In this document: positions 52,117 through 61,006 of the stretch, one piece after another
Layout of the letters: each line of letters opens with the position of its first letter
Numbering within the stretch: the first letter of the stretch is position 1
Assembly (NCBI RefSeq): GCF_900115265.1
Contig: NZ_FOVU01000017.1
Coordinates: 20,445 to 84,444, forward strand
Source of the DNA: Bradyrhizobium sp. Ghvi
Lineage (GTDB): Bacteria; Pseudomonadota; Alphaproteobacteria; Rhizobiales; Xanthobacteraceae
DNA: 64,000 bases
Direction of reading: 5' to 3'
Translations under genes and position numbers: made by a program
Notes under the pieces: model-generated
What the model was told of the DNA's origin: nothing
The model's database searches: none
What the model saw: the letters and a program-made list of their open reading frames with translations, nothing else

Positions 52117-53400
52117 TCAGGCCGCGTTCAACGCCTGCTCGAGATCGGCGATCAGATCCGACGGATTCTCGATGCCGATCGACAGGCGGATGGTGCAATC
52201 GAGCACGCCGATCTTGCGGCGGATCTCGGCGGGAACGCCGGAATGGGTCATCGTCGCGGGCAGGCTTGCCAGCGATTCCGTTCCGCCGAGGCTGACCGCG
52301 AGCTTGAAGATCTGCAACGCATTGAGGAATTTCTCCGCCGCCGCCTGGCCGCCGACGATGTCGAACGAGAACGTCGACCCCGCCCCCAGGCATTGCCGCG
52401 CGAACACGCGTCCCGAGGGCGAGGCCTCCTCGTGATGACCGAGATAGTGCACCTTCGCCACCTTGGCGTGATCGCGCAGGAAGTCCGCAACGAGCCGCGC
52501 GTTGCTGTTGGCCTTCTCCATGCGCAGGCTCAACGTCTCGAGCGAGCGATTGATCATCCAGCAGGAATGCGGATCGAGCTGGGTGCCGATGGCGCCGCGC
52601 AGCGCCTTGATGCCCTTCATGACCGCCCTGGTGCCGAGCGCGGCGCCGGCGATCAGGTCGGAGTGACCGCCGACATATTTGGTCAGCGAGTACAGCGAGA
52701 TGTCGGCGCCGTGCTCGATCGGCCGCTGAAAAACCGGGCCGAGCAGCGTATTGTCGCAGGCGATGATCGGCGTGTGTCCCTGGACCTTGCCGATGCTGTC
52801 GGCAACGCGGCGCATCAGCGCGATGTCGACGAGGCCGTTGGTCGGGTTGGCCGGCGTCTCCACCAGGATCATCGAGACGCGGCCCTTGCGCATCGCCTCC
52901 TCGGCGGCCTGGTTGACCGTCGCTTCGTCGACGCCGTCGGCAAAGCCGACCGCTCCGATCGAGAAGCGCGACAGCGTGTTCGTCAGCAGCGTCTCCGTGC
53001 CGCCATAGAGCGGCTGAGAGTGCAGGATGACGTCGCCGGGACGCACGAAGGCAAGAATGGTCGTCGAGATCGCCGCCATGCCGGAGGAGAACAGCGCGCA
53101 GCTCTCGGTGCGCTCGTAGATCGCGAGCCTGTCCTCGACGATCTCGCTGTTGGGATGGTTGAAGCGCGAATAGACGAGCCCAGCCCCCATGCCTTCCGGC
53201 GGCTCGCGCCGGCCGGCAACGTAATCGAAGAAGTCCTGCCCGTCCTCGGCCGTCTTGAACACGAAGGTCGAGGTCAGGAACACCGGCGGCTTGATGGCCC
53301 CTTCCGACAGCTGCGGGTCATAGCCATAGGTCAGCATCAGCGTTTCCGGATGCAGCATATGGTTGCCGATATGGGTCTTCGACGGGAACGGTTTTGCCAT
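52117..53400 (-). CDS. Cystathionine gamma-synthase family PLP enzyme
   Basis: This 427-residue Cys/Met-metabolism enzyme has the PLP lysine in SLYSLTKYVGGHSD, the substrate-side segment YSRFNHPNSEIVEDRLA, the SSGMAAISTT helix, and IACDNTLLGPVFQRP with the cofactor-binding Asp. It is somewhat longer than E. coli MetB (386) and could be a cystathionine gamma-synthase, gamma-lyase or methionine gamma-lyase; the sequence alone does not decide. The longer upstream frame to 53538 adds non-conserved residues and is not used. No met gene is adjacent. A palindromic repeat lies upstream. Confidence 0.9.
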   Translation of the reverse strand: MAKPFPSKTHIGNHMLHPETLMLTYGYDPQLSEGAIKPPVFLTSTFVFKTAEDGQDFFDYVAGRREPPEGMGAGLVYSRFNHPNSEIVEDRLAIYERTESCALFSSGMAAISTTILAFVRPGDVILHSQPLYGGTETLLTNTLSRFSIGAVGFADGVDEATVNQAAEEAMRKGRVSMILVETPANPTNGLVDIALMRRVADSIGKVQGHTPIIACDNTLLGPVFQRPIEHGADISLYSLTKYVGGHSDLIAGAALGTRAVMKGIKALRGAIGTQLDPHSCWMINRSLETLSLRMEKANSNARLVADFLRDHAKVAKVHYLGHHEEASPSGRVFARQCLGAGSTFSFDIVGGQAAAEKFLNALQIFKLAVSLGGTESLASLPATMTHSGVPAEIRRKIGVLDCTIRLSIGIENPSDLIADLEQALNAA

Positions 53401-53546
53401 GGCCTGTCTCGCTATTGCCTGAGTCGCCGCCACGCGTCGGAACTCTTGACGGCGTGAGGCATCAACGCCGCGGCGGTGCGAGCAACATAGTCCTTCCGGC
53501 TGCGATCCGTCAGGCCATGTGAGGAGAAATTGCCGCACCCACCGCT

Positions 53547-53647
53547 GTCATTCCCCGCGAAAGCGGGGAATCCAGTACGCCGCAGCCCATCGGTTCAATC
53601 GCATCCGTCTCGGCGTACTGGATCGCCCGGTCAAGCCGGGCGATGAC
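53547..53647. repeat. Extragenic palindromic repeat (GTCATTCCCCGC-type)
   Basis: GTCATTCCCCGC with GCGGGGAAT forms one hairpin, and CCAGTACGCCG with CGGCGTACTGG a wider one, closing at GATGAC. This is the same style of unit as at 45683-45786. It lies in the gap between the PLP enzyme and the cytochrome gene. Confidence 0.7.
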
Positions 53648-53687
53648 ACGGAGTGCGTAGCTATGCTTGAGGCAGCACCGCGCCGCC

Positions 53688-54137
53688 TTACTTCAGCTTC
53701 AGCCGATACGTCTCGTGGCAATCGGTACAGCGATCGTTGATCGCGGTATAGGCGGCCTTCAGGCTCGCGACATCGTGGATCTTGCCTTTGACGTCGGCGA
53801 TCGCCTTCTGCACCGGCGGGATCTTGGAATCGAAATCGGCCTTGTTCTGCCAGACTTTCGGCGAGGCGCCATAGGTCGCGTTGACCACGTCCTGCTTGGG
53901 ATTGACCTCGAAGGTCTTGGCAATCTTGGCGACGTCCGCCTCCAGATGAGCGATGGCCTCGTCGACGGCCTTCTGGTTGTAGGGGATGTCGCCCTTCGTC
54001 ATCTTCAGGATGACCGTGTAGAGGCTCTTGGCCTGCGAGCGCATTAGATTGTCCTGCTGGACGGCAACCTCCTGCTGCGCCATCACGGCGCCCGCACCCA
54101 GCACAAGAGTGCCGGCGACAATCAACATACGTTTCAT
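53688..54137 (-). CDS. Cytochrome c', periplasmic
   Basis: This 149-residue protein has a signal peptide (MKRMLIVAGTLVLGAGAVMA) and a four-helix fold ending in the heme motif CTDCH at 137-141, only eight residues from the C-terminus: the layout of class II cytochromes c (c' / c556). Such proteins bind NO or CO, or transfer electrons. It starts at 54137, where the signal peptide begins. It lies about 100 bases after the molybdenum hydroxylase gene on the same strand and could be its electron acceptor, though this is inference. Confidence 0.9.
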   Translation of the reverse strand: MKRMLIVAGTLVLGAGAVMAQQEVAVQQDNLMRSQAKSLYTVILKMTKGDIPYNQKAVDEAIAHLEADVAKIAKTFEVNPKQDVVNATYGASPKVWQNKADFDSKIPPVQKAIADVKGKIHDVASLKAAYTAINDRCTDCHETYRLKLK

Positions 54138-54233
54138 CGGCCTGTATCTCCGGCTCGCAAGACAGTTTGGGGGAAGATCGTTCTTGGATAGAACCCGGCG
54201 GCGGGCGATTATTCCCGCCGCAGGCGCCACGCC

Positions 54234-56543
54234 CTACAGGCTGTGGCGGCGATGGTGCTCGTTGATCGCGATCCACACCCGCTCCGGCGTTGCCGGCATG
54301 TCGATGTGGTCGATCTTGTATTCGCGCCAGAGCGCATCGACGATGGCGTTGACGACGGCCGGACAGGAGCCGATCGCGCCTGCCTCGCCCGCGCCCTTTA
54401 CTCCCATCGGATTGGTCGTACAGGGAACGTTGTGGGTCTCGAACACGAAGGACGGACCATCGGCCGCGCGCGGCAGCGCGTAGTCCATGTAGGTGGCGGT
54501 GATGAGCTGGCCGTCGGTCGCGCCATAGACCACCTGCTCCATCAAGGCCTGGCCGATGCCCTGCATGGCGCCGCCATGCACCTGGCCTTCCAGCAGCAGC
54601 GGATTGAGCGTCTTGCCGAAATCGTCGACGATCACGTAGTTGACGATTTTGATGATGCCGGTGGCCGGATCGATCTCGACTTCCGCCAGATGCGTGCCGT
54701 TGGGATAGGTGCCGTCGGCGCTGGCGAAGGTCGCGCTGCCGTTGAGCTTCGATGGATCGACGCCGGGCCGCTTGGCGAGATCGGCGAACGAGATCGAACG
54801 GTCGGTACCCGCGATGCGGATGACGCCGTCGGTGATCTCGAGATCGCCGGCGCTGGCTTCCAGCGCTTGCGCCGCGATCTCCTTGAGCTTCTGGCCGAGC
54901 TCACGCGTGGCGCGTTCGACACTGACGCCGCCCGACGGGATCGAGGCCGAGCCGCCGGTGCCGAGGCCCGTGGCGATCTCCGCGGTGTCGCCCTGCCGGA
55001 CGTGCACGCGCTCCGGCGCAACGCCGAACTGCTCGGCGACGATCTGCGCATAAGCGGTCTGGTGGCCCTGTCCGCTCGACTGCGTGCCGATCAGGACGGT
55101 GACGTCGCCGTTGGGATCGAGCCGCACATTGGCGGTCTCCTCGCCCATCACGCCGCAGATCTCGACATAGCTCGCAAGGCCGATGCCCCGGATCAGCCCC
55201 TGCTTCTTCGCCGCCTTGGCGCGCTTTGGAAATTCCTTCCACTCGGCAATCTCCATGGCGCGCTTGAGATGCGCGGCGAAGTCGCCGGAATCGTAGACCT
55301 TGCCGGTGGCGGTCTTGTAGGGCAGCGCCTTCGGCGGAATGAAGTTCTTGCGGCGGATCGCGTCCGGCGTCATGTCGAGTTTTCGCGCGCAGGCATCGAC
55401 GAGGCGCTCGATGACATAGGCCGCCTCGGGCCGCCCCGCGCCGCGATAGGCATCGACGGGCACGCTGTGGGTGAAGATGGTGCGCACCCGGCAGTGGAAG
55501 GCCTGGATGTCATAAAGGCCCGGCAGCATGCCGGCGCCGCCATGCGGGATATAGGGTCCGAACGTCGACAGATACGCGCCCATGTCGCCCATCAGGTCGC
55601 AATCCATCGCGAGGAACTTGCCGTCCTCGGCGAGCGCCATCTTCGCGGTGGTGACGTTGTCGCGGCCCTGCGCATCGCCCATGAAATGCTCGGAGCGATC
55701 CGCCGCCCACTTCACCGCCTTCTTCAGCTTGCGCGCCGCGACCGCCATCAGGGCGTATTCCCGATACGGAAACAGCTTCGTGCCGAAACCGCCGCCGACG
55801 TCGGGACAGATCACCCGCATCTTGTCGGTGGGGATGTTGAGCACGTTCTGGCAGAGGATGTCGCGCAGGCGATGGCTGCCCTGGCTGCCGACCGTCAGCG
55901 TCAAATGATCGTTCTTGGCATCGTATTCGCAGACCGCCGCCCGCGTCTCCATGAAGCTCGCGACCACGCGCGGATTGACGATTGAGATTTCGGCGACCGC
56001 ATGCGCCTTGGCAAAGGCGGCTTCCGTTGCTTTCTTGTCGCCGATCGAGACGTCGAACAGCACGTTGCCTGACTTGTCCGGCCAGACCTGCGGCGCGCCC
56101 TTCTTGACGGCATTGACGACGCCGGTCACCGCCGGCAGCGGGCTCCATTTGACGTCGATAGCCTCGATCGCATCGCGGGCCCGGTCGATGGTCTCGGCGA
56201 CCACGAACGCGACGGCATCGCCGACATGCCGCACCTCGTCCTTGGCCAGGATCGGGTAAGGCGGGCCGGTGAACGGATCGGTCTCGAGGTTGAACAGGCA
56301 CGGCAGATTGCCGAGATCCTTGACGTCGTCGGCCGTCAGGATCAGCGCGACACCGGGAAGGGTGCGGGCGCGGCTGGCGTCGATGGTGTATTTGGCATGG
56401 GCATGCGGCGAGCGCAGCACCAGGCAGCGCAATGCGGCCTGCGGCGCATAATCGTCGGTATAGCGGCCCTTGCCGCGGATCAGCGCGTCGTCCTCCTTGC
56501 GAAGCACGCTTTGGCCAACGCCGAACTTGATGGGAGCCGCCAT
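54234..56543 (-). CDS. Xanthine dehydrogenase-family molybdopterin subunit, CoxL form II-like
   Basis: This 769-residue protein is the large, molybdopterin cytosine dinucleotide-binding subunit of an aerobic CO dehydrogenase/xanthine dehydrogenase-type enzyme. Visible are CPDVGGGFGTKLFPYRE, the active-site loop AYRGAGRPEA, QSSGQGHQTAY, GTGGSASIPSGG and the catalytic Glu in GVKGAGEAGAIG. The AYRGAGR loop is the form II type; true CO dehydrogenases carry AYRCSFR. So CO oxidation is unlikely, and an aldehyde, nicotinate-like or unknown substrate is more probable. The FAD and [2Fe-2S] subunit genes, normally in the same operon, are not adjacent. GGGAAG precedes the ATG. Confidence 0.92.
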   Translation of the reverse strand: MAAPIKFGVGQSVLRKEDDALIRGKGRYTDDYAPQAALRCLVLRSPHAHAKYTIDASRARTLPGVALILTADDVKDLGNLPCLFNLETDPFTGPPYPILAKDEVRHVGDAVAFVVAETIDRARDAIEAIDVKWSPLPAVTGVVNAVKKGAPQVWPDKSGNVLFDVSIGDKKATEAAFAKAHAVAEISIVNPRVVASFMETRAAVCEYDAKNDHLTLTVGSQGSHRLRDILCQNVLNIPTDKMRVICPDVGGGFGTKLFPYREYALMAVAARKLKKAVKWAADRSEHFMGDAQGRDNVTTAKMALAEDGKFLAMDCDLMGDMGAYLSTFGPYIPHGGAGMLPGLYDIQAFHCRVRTIFTHSVPVDAYRGAGRPEAAYVIERLVDACARKLDMTPDAIRRKNFIPPKALPYKTATGKVYDSGDFAAHLKRAMEIAEWKEFPKRAKAAKKQGLIRGIGLASYVEICGVMGEETANVRLDPNGDVTVLIGTQSSGQGHQTAYAQIVAEQFGVAPERVHVRQGDTAEIATGLGTGGSASIPSGGVSVERATRELGQKLKEIAAQALEASAGDLEITDGVIRIAGTDRSISFADLAKRPGVDPSKLNGSATFASADGTYPNGTHLAEVEIDPATGIIKIVNYVIVDDFGKTLNPLLLEGQVHGGAMQGIGQALMEQVVYGATDGQLITATYMDYALPRAADGPSFVFETHNVPCTTNPMGVKGAGEAGAIGSCPAVVNAIVDALWREYKIDHIDMPATPERVWIAINEHHRRHSL

Positions 56544-56859
56544 TCTATCTTCCCGTTTCTCATGGTTGTTTTGCCGGCATATTGCCGTGGAAAAACTGGC
56601 AAGGCAAACGGCTTTAGGCGGGCCATGCCCGCGAAAAATTGCCTCGTGGCTCGCGCCTCAGAGCGGGATCCGACGAAACGGCCGCAGTTCGGTCATTTCC
56701 CTGTGAGTTCGACAGAGCGCCTTCGCGCTCGGTCGCGGCCAGCTGGCCGACATATGATCTAGTCGCCAAATGAGCGCGGCAGCGCAGGCCTGCGAACAAG
56801 CGGCCGCACCGCGCGGCGCTTGTTCTCAGAGCCAATCTCCACGTCTCACGGTTGATCAT
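56544..56859. other. Gap between the molybdenum hydroxylase and DUF1127 genes
   Basis: No gene is supported in this 316-base gap. Short open frames on both strands lack start sites and family signals. One hairpin (56794-56825) is listed separately. The rest presumably holds the promoter of the hydroxylase gene. Confidence 0.45.
56794..56825 (-). terminator. Hairpin downstream of the DUF1127 gene
   Basis: GAACAAGCG and CGCTTGTTC form a perfect 9-base outer stem around a GC-rich 14-base loop that can pair further. It lies 35 bases after the DUF1127 stop on that strand. No U run follows, so it may be a processing or stabilising hairpin rather than a terminator. Confidence 0.4.
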
Positions 56860-57243
56860 TCACATCCCGCCACGGTTCCAGAGATATCGCGTGCTGTCTT
56901 TTAGATCATCGATGGCGCGTTGAGGCGAGAGGTAGTCGACCTCGCCGCGCGTCAGGCCGATGTCCATCAGCTCCCTGTCACTCAGGTCCTGCAGGGTGAG
57001 CTGTGGGCCCTGGCGCCGCTCCAAAAACGCAAGCCAGGCTTGCTTGAGCAAACCGAGGAGGCTTCGCGTCGACGCCGCATTTGCTCCGGCAGCATCCTCG
57101 TCCAGCGCTGCAGCGGACGCCTTGAGGCGCTCCGCCAAAGCCTGGTCGATCGCGCCCTTTGCCTGCACGATCGAGAGAGTGAGGCCACGCCTTGCAGCCT
57201 CGCCCTCAATTCCGGGTGAGATATCCGTTGGTTGTGGTGGCAT
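56860..57243 (-). CDS. DUF1127 domain protein
   Basis: This 127-residue protein ends in a DUF1127 domain: AWLAFLERRQ...LQDLSDRELMDIGLTRGEVDYL, the Arg-rich helix pair found in many small alphaproteobacterial proteins. The first 60 residues are helical, acidic and alanine-rich, longer than the usual 50-residue stand-alone members. Some DUF1127 proteins affect RNA turnover, phosphate or motility control, but this type is uncharacterised. It is cytoplasmic and monocistronic, with a GC-rich hairpin just upstream and another just downstream. Confidence 0.82.
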   Translation of the reverse strand: MPPQPTDISPGIEGEAARRGLTLSIVQAKGAIDQALAERLKASAAALDEDAAGANAASTRSLLGLLKQAWLAFLERRQGPQLTLQDLSDRELMDIGLTRGEVDYLSPQRAIDDLKDSTRYLWNRGGM

Positions 57244-57558
57244 CGCATGCTCCTGCTGTTGTGCCGGCAGGGAGCGTGGCCAAACAAAAGGCCCCGTCCG
57301 ATGCCGGCGGGGCCTGGTGGAAAAGGTGTCGTCGTCGAATTGCTAGCGCACGACTCCTTCCACGGCCCAGCCGAAGCGGGTCATGTGGTTGAAGTTGACT
57401 TTGCGCGAGCATTTATTCATGCGGACGGCAATACCACGGCGGCTGTGCAAAATCAAGAGCTGTGCGACGGTCGCCTACACCTTTGAGGCGAGCCTTCGTT
57501 AAAGCGCGATGTGCAGGCCTCAAGCGCGATGGGCAACCATCTCGACGCTTGTCGGCTG
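57244..57558. other. Gap between DUF1127 and the cytochrome c gene
   Basis: Apart from the hairpin at 57281-57314 listed separately, no gene or recognised repeat is seen. Composition is a little more AT-rich toward 57410-57470. It should hold the DUF1127 promoter. Confidence 0.4.
57281..57314 (-). terminator. Possible terminator or leader hairpin upstream of DUF1127
   Basis: CGGGGCC and GGCCCCG pair on the minus strand and are followed by CTTTTGTTTG, the form of a rho-independent terminator. It lies 245 bases after the cytochrome c gene and only about 40 bases before the DUF1127 ATG, so it could end the former or act as an attenuator for the latter. Confidence 0.55.
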
Positions 57559-58008
57559 CTATTTTTGCTGAATTCGGCTGAGATAATCGACAACAGAGAG
57601 GATGCGTTTTCGCACGACGATATCAGGGTTTTGCTCCGGGCCGGCGAGCTTCCAATAAGACGGATCGACATAGTGGGGCAATTTGACGATGGGGTTGAAT
57701 CGTTCTCCCCAAATCGGCATTTCACGCGTGCCGTGAGCGGGAATTGTTTTCAGTCCATCTATGGTTTGATAAACGGCGTCCGTGGGAAACACGCCGTTGT
57801 TGTTCTTGGCCAGCATCGTCAAATCGGGAGGCGGTGTTTTCAGCTGGCCGCCAACCGGCCCGTTGCCTCTCGCATCCGTGCCATGGCAACTCGCGCACGA
57901 CGACTGAAATTCTGATTTGCCAATGTCGAGGTCTTCAGCTTGGGCCGCGGCGGCGAAACCGGCGGCAACGCCGGCAATGATCAAACATGTCACACCACAT
58001 TTTATCAT
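57559..58008 (-). CDS. Monoheme cytochrome c, periplasmic
   Basis: This 149-residue protein has a signal peptide (MIKCGVTCLIIAGVAAGFAA, cleaved near AQAE) and a class I cytochrome c fold with CASCH at 38-42 and a likely axial Met in TREMPIWGERF. The GTDARGNGPVGGQL loop after the heme is common in small oxidase- or dehydrogenase-linked cytochromes. GGAG precedes the ATG at 58008; the 24-residue upstream frame is not used. Upstream of it lies the degenerate murJ copy, so its original neighbour was probably the murJ region. Confidence 0.9.
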   Translation of the reverse strand: MIKCGVTCLIIAGVAAGFAAAAQAEDLDIGKSEFQSSCASCHGTDARGNGPVGGQLKTPPPDLTMLAKNNNGVFPTDAVYQTIDGLKTIPAHGTREMPIWGERFNPIVKLPHYVDPSYWKLAGPEQNPDIVVRKRILSVVDYLSRIQQK

Positions 58009-58187
58009 CTCGCGCTCCAACCCGGCTCGTAAGACCCCACTCCTAGCCGCTTCGCCTGCAGACGGTTTGACCCATATCAAGACCAGCTTCCGGCTCGGCC
58101 TACGCGGAGTCCGGCAGATGCTGGCAGGGGCTCCGAAGGATTGCGATGAACGTGTCCGACAGCGAACAACACCAGCGTCATCTCCAG

Positions 58188-58325
58188 CGCAGAGCCGCTG
58201 AAGCGTGCGATCAGCCAGAAAGCAGGTGGAAGGAGATCCGGTCAGCAGGAATCTGGCGAGCGACCTCAGCTAGGTGCGATCCAGCACGAGCCGCAACCGT
58301 ACAGCGAAGAACAGCATCCGCAGCG
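58188..58325 (-). pseudogene. Degenerate duplicate of the murJ 3' region
   Basis: These bases align with 59512-59652, inside the intact murJ gene, at roughly 80 percent identity with a few small indels. Shared blocks include CGCAGAGCCGCTGAAGCGTG, GCGATCCAGCACGAG and GCGAAGAACAGC. The copy has the same orientation and may extend, more weakly, to about 58170. It is broken and non-coding. With the intact gene it brackets the DoxX gene and a small membrane protein gene. The rest of 58009-58439 shows no other gene. Confidence 0.78.
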
Positions 58326-58439
58326 AGGGATGCCCTTCCGTGCATTTCGGCATCTTTCCACTTATTGGAGGACTTGCCATACGGGTCTCGTTCAGCAAGA
58401 CTGCTCGCATTTCGAGTACTTGTTTGAAAGGGTATTTCC

Positions 58440-58589
58440 ATGCCCGAAACACTGGAAAGCCTATTGTGGTGTGCCGCACTGGCGACGTGGCTGATGCTTC
58501 TTTTCGGGATCGCCGCCCAGCGCCTGAAGCCTCTCTCAAGCCTCTTCAGCCATCTGCTCGAATTTACATTCAGGCTTAGGGCGAAGTAA
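58440..58589 (+). CDS. Small single-helix membrane protein (49 aa)
   Basis: The frame MPETLESLLWCAALATWLML and on to a basic end (FTFRLRAK) is one membrane helix with a short acidic start and positive C-terminus. AAAGGG lies eight bases before the ATG, a good ribosome binding site. It is too short to classify. It sits alone on the plus strand within the small cargo segment between the murJ copy and DoxX. Coding is plausible but unproven. Confidence 0.5.
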   Translation: MPETLESLLWCAALATWLMLLFGIAAQRLKPLSSLFSHLLEFTFRLRAK

Positions 58590-58800
58590 TTGCCTTAAGA
58601 GGCGGCTTGGCGGCTGCCAAACTGGCAGGGCTGAGCGTCGCCTTGATGGTGCAAGGATGAAACGAACCAACGCGCGCACATCGTGCGCGCGGCACGCTCT
58701 CGGTCTTGCGAGGGAGCCACGATGCTTGCGCCTCGGCTTCTGATCGTTCAGGAAATTGATCGACCAGCGCGCCAAGAGAGACTGATAAAGAATGACGCTG

Positions 58801-59256
58801 CTAGTCCACAAGCCTCCGATCGAGGGAGAACCGGCCCCCTCCGGTGACCAGGATCAGCAGAGCGCCTCCCAATATCGAGATGTTCTTCAAGAAATTGTTG
58901 TACTGCCCAATCTGTTGCGGACCGGCGGGATATTCCCAGTAACGATGCGCGATTGCCGTAGCCGACAATACAAATAGAAAAACCAAAATCGCGCTGTAGC
59001 GCGTACCGATGCCGAGTATCAAACCAGCCGACATCAGTATTTCCAGCGTGACTGTGATGATCGTGAACAGCTGCGGCACTGGAACGTTCAGCGAGCGAAA
59101 ATAGCCGACTGAACCACTGAAATTAGTGAGTGCTCCGTAAGCGCTTCCGACGAAGACCCATGCAAGCATGATGCGGCCGATCAGGATCAGCAGGTCGGCA
59201 CTGCCGGTGGCAAACGCGTCGATCCGAGATGTGAGCTTGGAAGAGCGGAATGCCAT
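58801..59256 (-). CDS. DoxX family membrane protein
   Basis: This 151-residue four-helix protein is a DoxX/DoxD-like member: LLILIGRIMLAWVFVGSAYGALTNF, then ITVTLEILMSAGLILGIGTRYSAILVFLFV, AIAHRYWEYP and a final helix ILGGALLILVTGGGRFSLD. The family is linked to thiol and oxidative-stress systems or terminal oxidases in various bacteria. GAGGTAG precedes the ATG. It lies in the cargo segment between intact murJ and the degenerate murJ copy, which suggests recent arrival. The specific role is unknown. Confidence 0.9.
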   Translation of the reverse strand: MAFRSSKLTSRIDAFATGSADLLILIGRIMLAWVFVGSAYGALTNFSGSVGYFRSLNVPVPQLFTIITVTLEILMSAGLILGIGTRYSAILVFLFVLSATAIAHRYWEYPAGPQQIGQYNNFLKNISILGGALLILVTGGGRFSLDRRLVD

Positions 59257-59382
59257 GGTCGCTACCTCATCGCGTTTTTGCTCGAGGACGGCACCTGAAT
59301 GTTGCGATCATATCACGATCGCCGCCCCGCATGAAGGCCCTGGGCGGGGCATGGCGCGCTGTAAACGTTTGACGCCTCGGAG

Positions 59383-60909
59383 TTAGCCGCGCACCAGCGA
59401 GACCAGCCAGCTGCGGCCAAACAGCACCAGCATCACGAACGCATAGACAATCGTGCCTCCGCCGGCCAATAGCCCCAGCGTCACCTCGTCGTGGAAGCGC
59501 ATCGTGCCCAACGCAGAGCCGCTGAAGCGTGCGATCAGCCGGAAAGCGACGGCAAGAATGACCCCGGTCAGCAAGAATTTGGCGAGCGACAACAGCCAGG
59601 CGCGATCCAGCACGAGAAAGCCACGCCGCACCGCGAAGAACAGCACCAGCAGCAGATTGGTCCAGACGCCGACGGCGGTCGCGAGCGCCAGGCCGATCTG
59701 GGCCAGCGATCCCATCAAAGCCACCTTTAGGGCGACGTTGACGGCAATGCCGGTCAACGAGGCGCGGACCGGCGTCGCGGTGTCCTTGCGCGCGTAGAAG
59801 GTCGCGACCGCGCTGCGAATCAGCACGAAAGGGATCAGGCCGATGGCATAGGCCGCAAGCGTGCCGCCGGCGGCGACCGCATCGGCCTTGGAAAACGCGC
59901 CACGCGCGAACAGGGCGCGCATGATCTCATCGGGAACGGTGAGGAAGGCTGCTACAAAGGGCACCGAGAACAGAAGCGTGAAGTCGAAGGCACGGCGCTG
60001 CGCCTTCATTGCGCCGTCATGGTCGTTGGCCGTGATCCGTTTCGACATCTCCGGCAGCAGCACCGTGCCGATGGCGATGCCGATCACGCCGATCGGAAGT
60101 TGATTGAGGCGGTCGGCATAATAGAGCGCCGACAGTGCTCCGGCTGGCAGGAAGGTGGCGATGATGGTGTCGGCGAACAGCGCGACCTGCGTGCCCATCG
60201 AGCCGAGTGTCGCCGGCCCCAGCGCCTTGAAGAAGCCGCGAACGTCTTCGTCGAGCTTGAGCGGCGCAAAACGCGGGAGGCCGCCATGGCGCGCGAGATC
60301 GCCGGCGAGCAGGAAATATTGCATGAAGCCGGAGATCAGCACGCCCCAGGCCGCGGCGTGACCCGCAGTCGGGAACCAGGCGGCCAGCGCCAGCGTCATC
60401 ATCATCGCGACATTGAGGAAGATCGACGCGGCCGCGGCGCTGGCAAAGCGCTGCATCACGTTCAGCATGCCGCCATAGAGCGTCACCAGCGTGATCAACA
60501 ACAGATAGGGAAACGTGATCCGGGTCAGCTCGATCGCGAGCCTGCGCTGCTCGGCATCCTCGGAAAAGCCGGGCGCAAGCAAGCTCATGGCCTGCGGCAT
60601 GAACAGCCAGGCGACGATCAGCAGCACCACCTGCGAGGCCAGGAGCAGCGTGAAGATGCGATCGGCGAACAGGTGCGCGGCCCCCTGCCCCTTCTCGCCA
60701 TGGACATGGGCGTAGGCCGGCACCCAGGCGGCGTTGAAGGCGCCTTCGGCAAAGATCGCGCGAAAATGATTGGGCAGCCGCAGCGCCACGAAAAAAGCGT
60801 CGGCCACGGGACCGGCGCCGAGGATGGCGGCGAGCATGATGTCGCGGGCAAATCCTGTTAGCCGCGAGAGCAGCGTGTAACCACCGACCGTGAAAATGCG
60901 TCCGAGCAT
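59383..60909 (-). CDS. murJ: Lipid II flippase MurJ
   Basis: This 508-residue, 14-helix MOP-superfamily protein flips lipid II across the inner membrane for peptidoglycan synthesis. Typical are GYTLLSRLTGFARDIMLAAILGAGPVADAFFVALRLPNHFRAIFAEGAFNAAWVPAYAH at the N-terminus (key Arg residues of the central cavity) and PIGVIGIAIGTVLLPEMSK in the middle. The product appears complete. It starts at 60909 right after a GC-rich repeat. Its 3' part was duplicated downstream at about 58188-58325, with DoxX and a small membrane gene in between. Confidence 0.95.
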   Translation of the reverse strand: MLGRIFTVGGYTLLSRLTGFARDIMLAAILGAGPVADAFFVALRLPNHFRAIFAEGAFNAAWVPAYAHVHGEKGQGAAHLFADRIFTLLLASQVVLLIVAWLFMPQAMSLLAPGFSEDAEQRRLAIELTRITFPYLLLITLVTLYGGMLNVMQRFASAAAASIFLNVAMMMTLALAAWFPTAGHAAAWGVLISGFMQYFLLAGDLARHGGLPRFAPLKLDEDVRGFFKALGPATLGSMGTQVALFADTIIATFLPAGALSALYYADRLNQLPIGVIGIAIGTVLLPEMSKRITANDHDGAMKAQRRAFDFTLLFSVPFVAAFLTVPDEIMRALFARGAFSKADAVAAGGTLAAYAIGLIPFVLIRSAVATFYARKDTATPVRASLTGIAVNVALKVALMGSLAQIGLALATAVGVWTNLLLVLFFAVRRGFLVLDRAWLLSLAKFLLTGVILAVAFRLIARFSGSALGTMRFHDEVTLGLLAGGGTIVYAFVMLVLFGRSWLVSLVRG

Positions 60910-61006
60910 GCGCCTGTTTTAGAGACTTATCGGCCTAACGATAAGGCTTTGCAGTTTGACGTGATTAAAAAAGAGAGGCACTCGGCCGCGGTGCACATTG
61001 CTGCGC

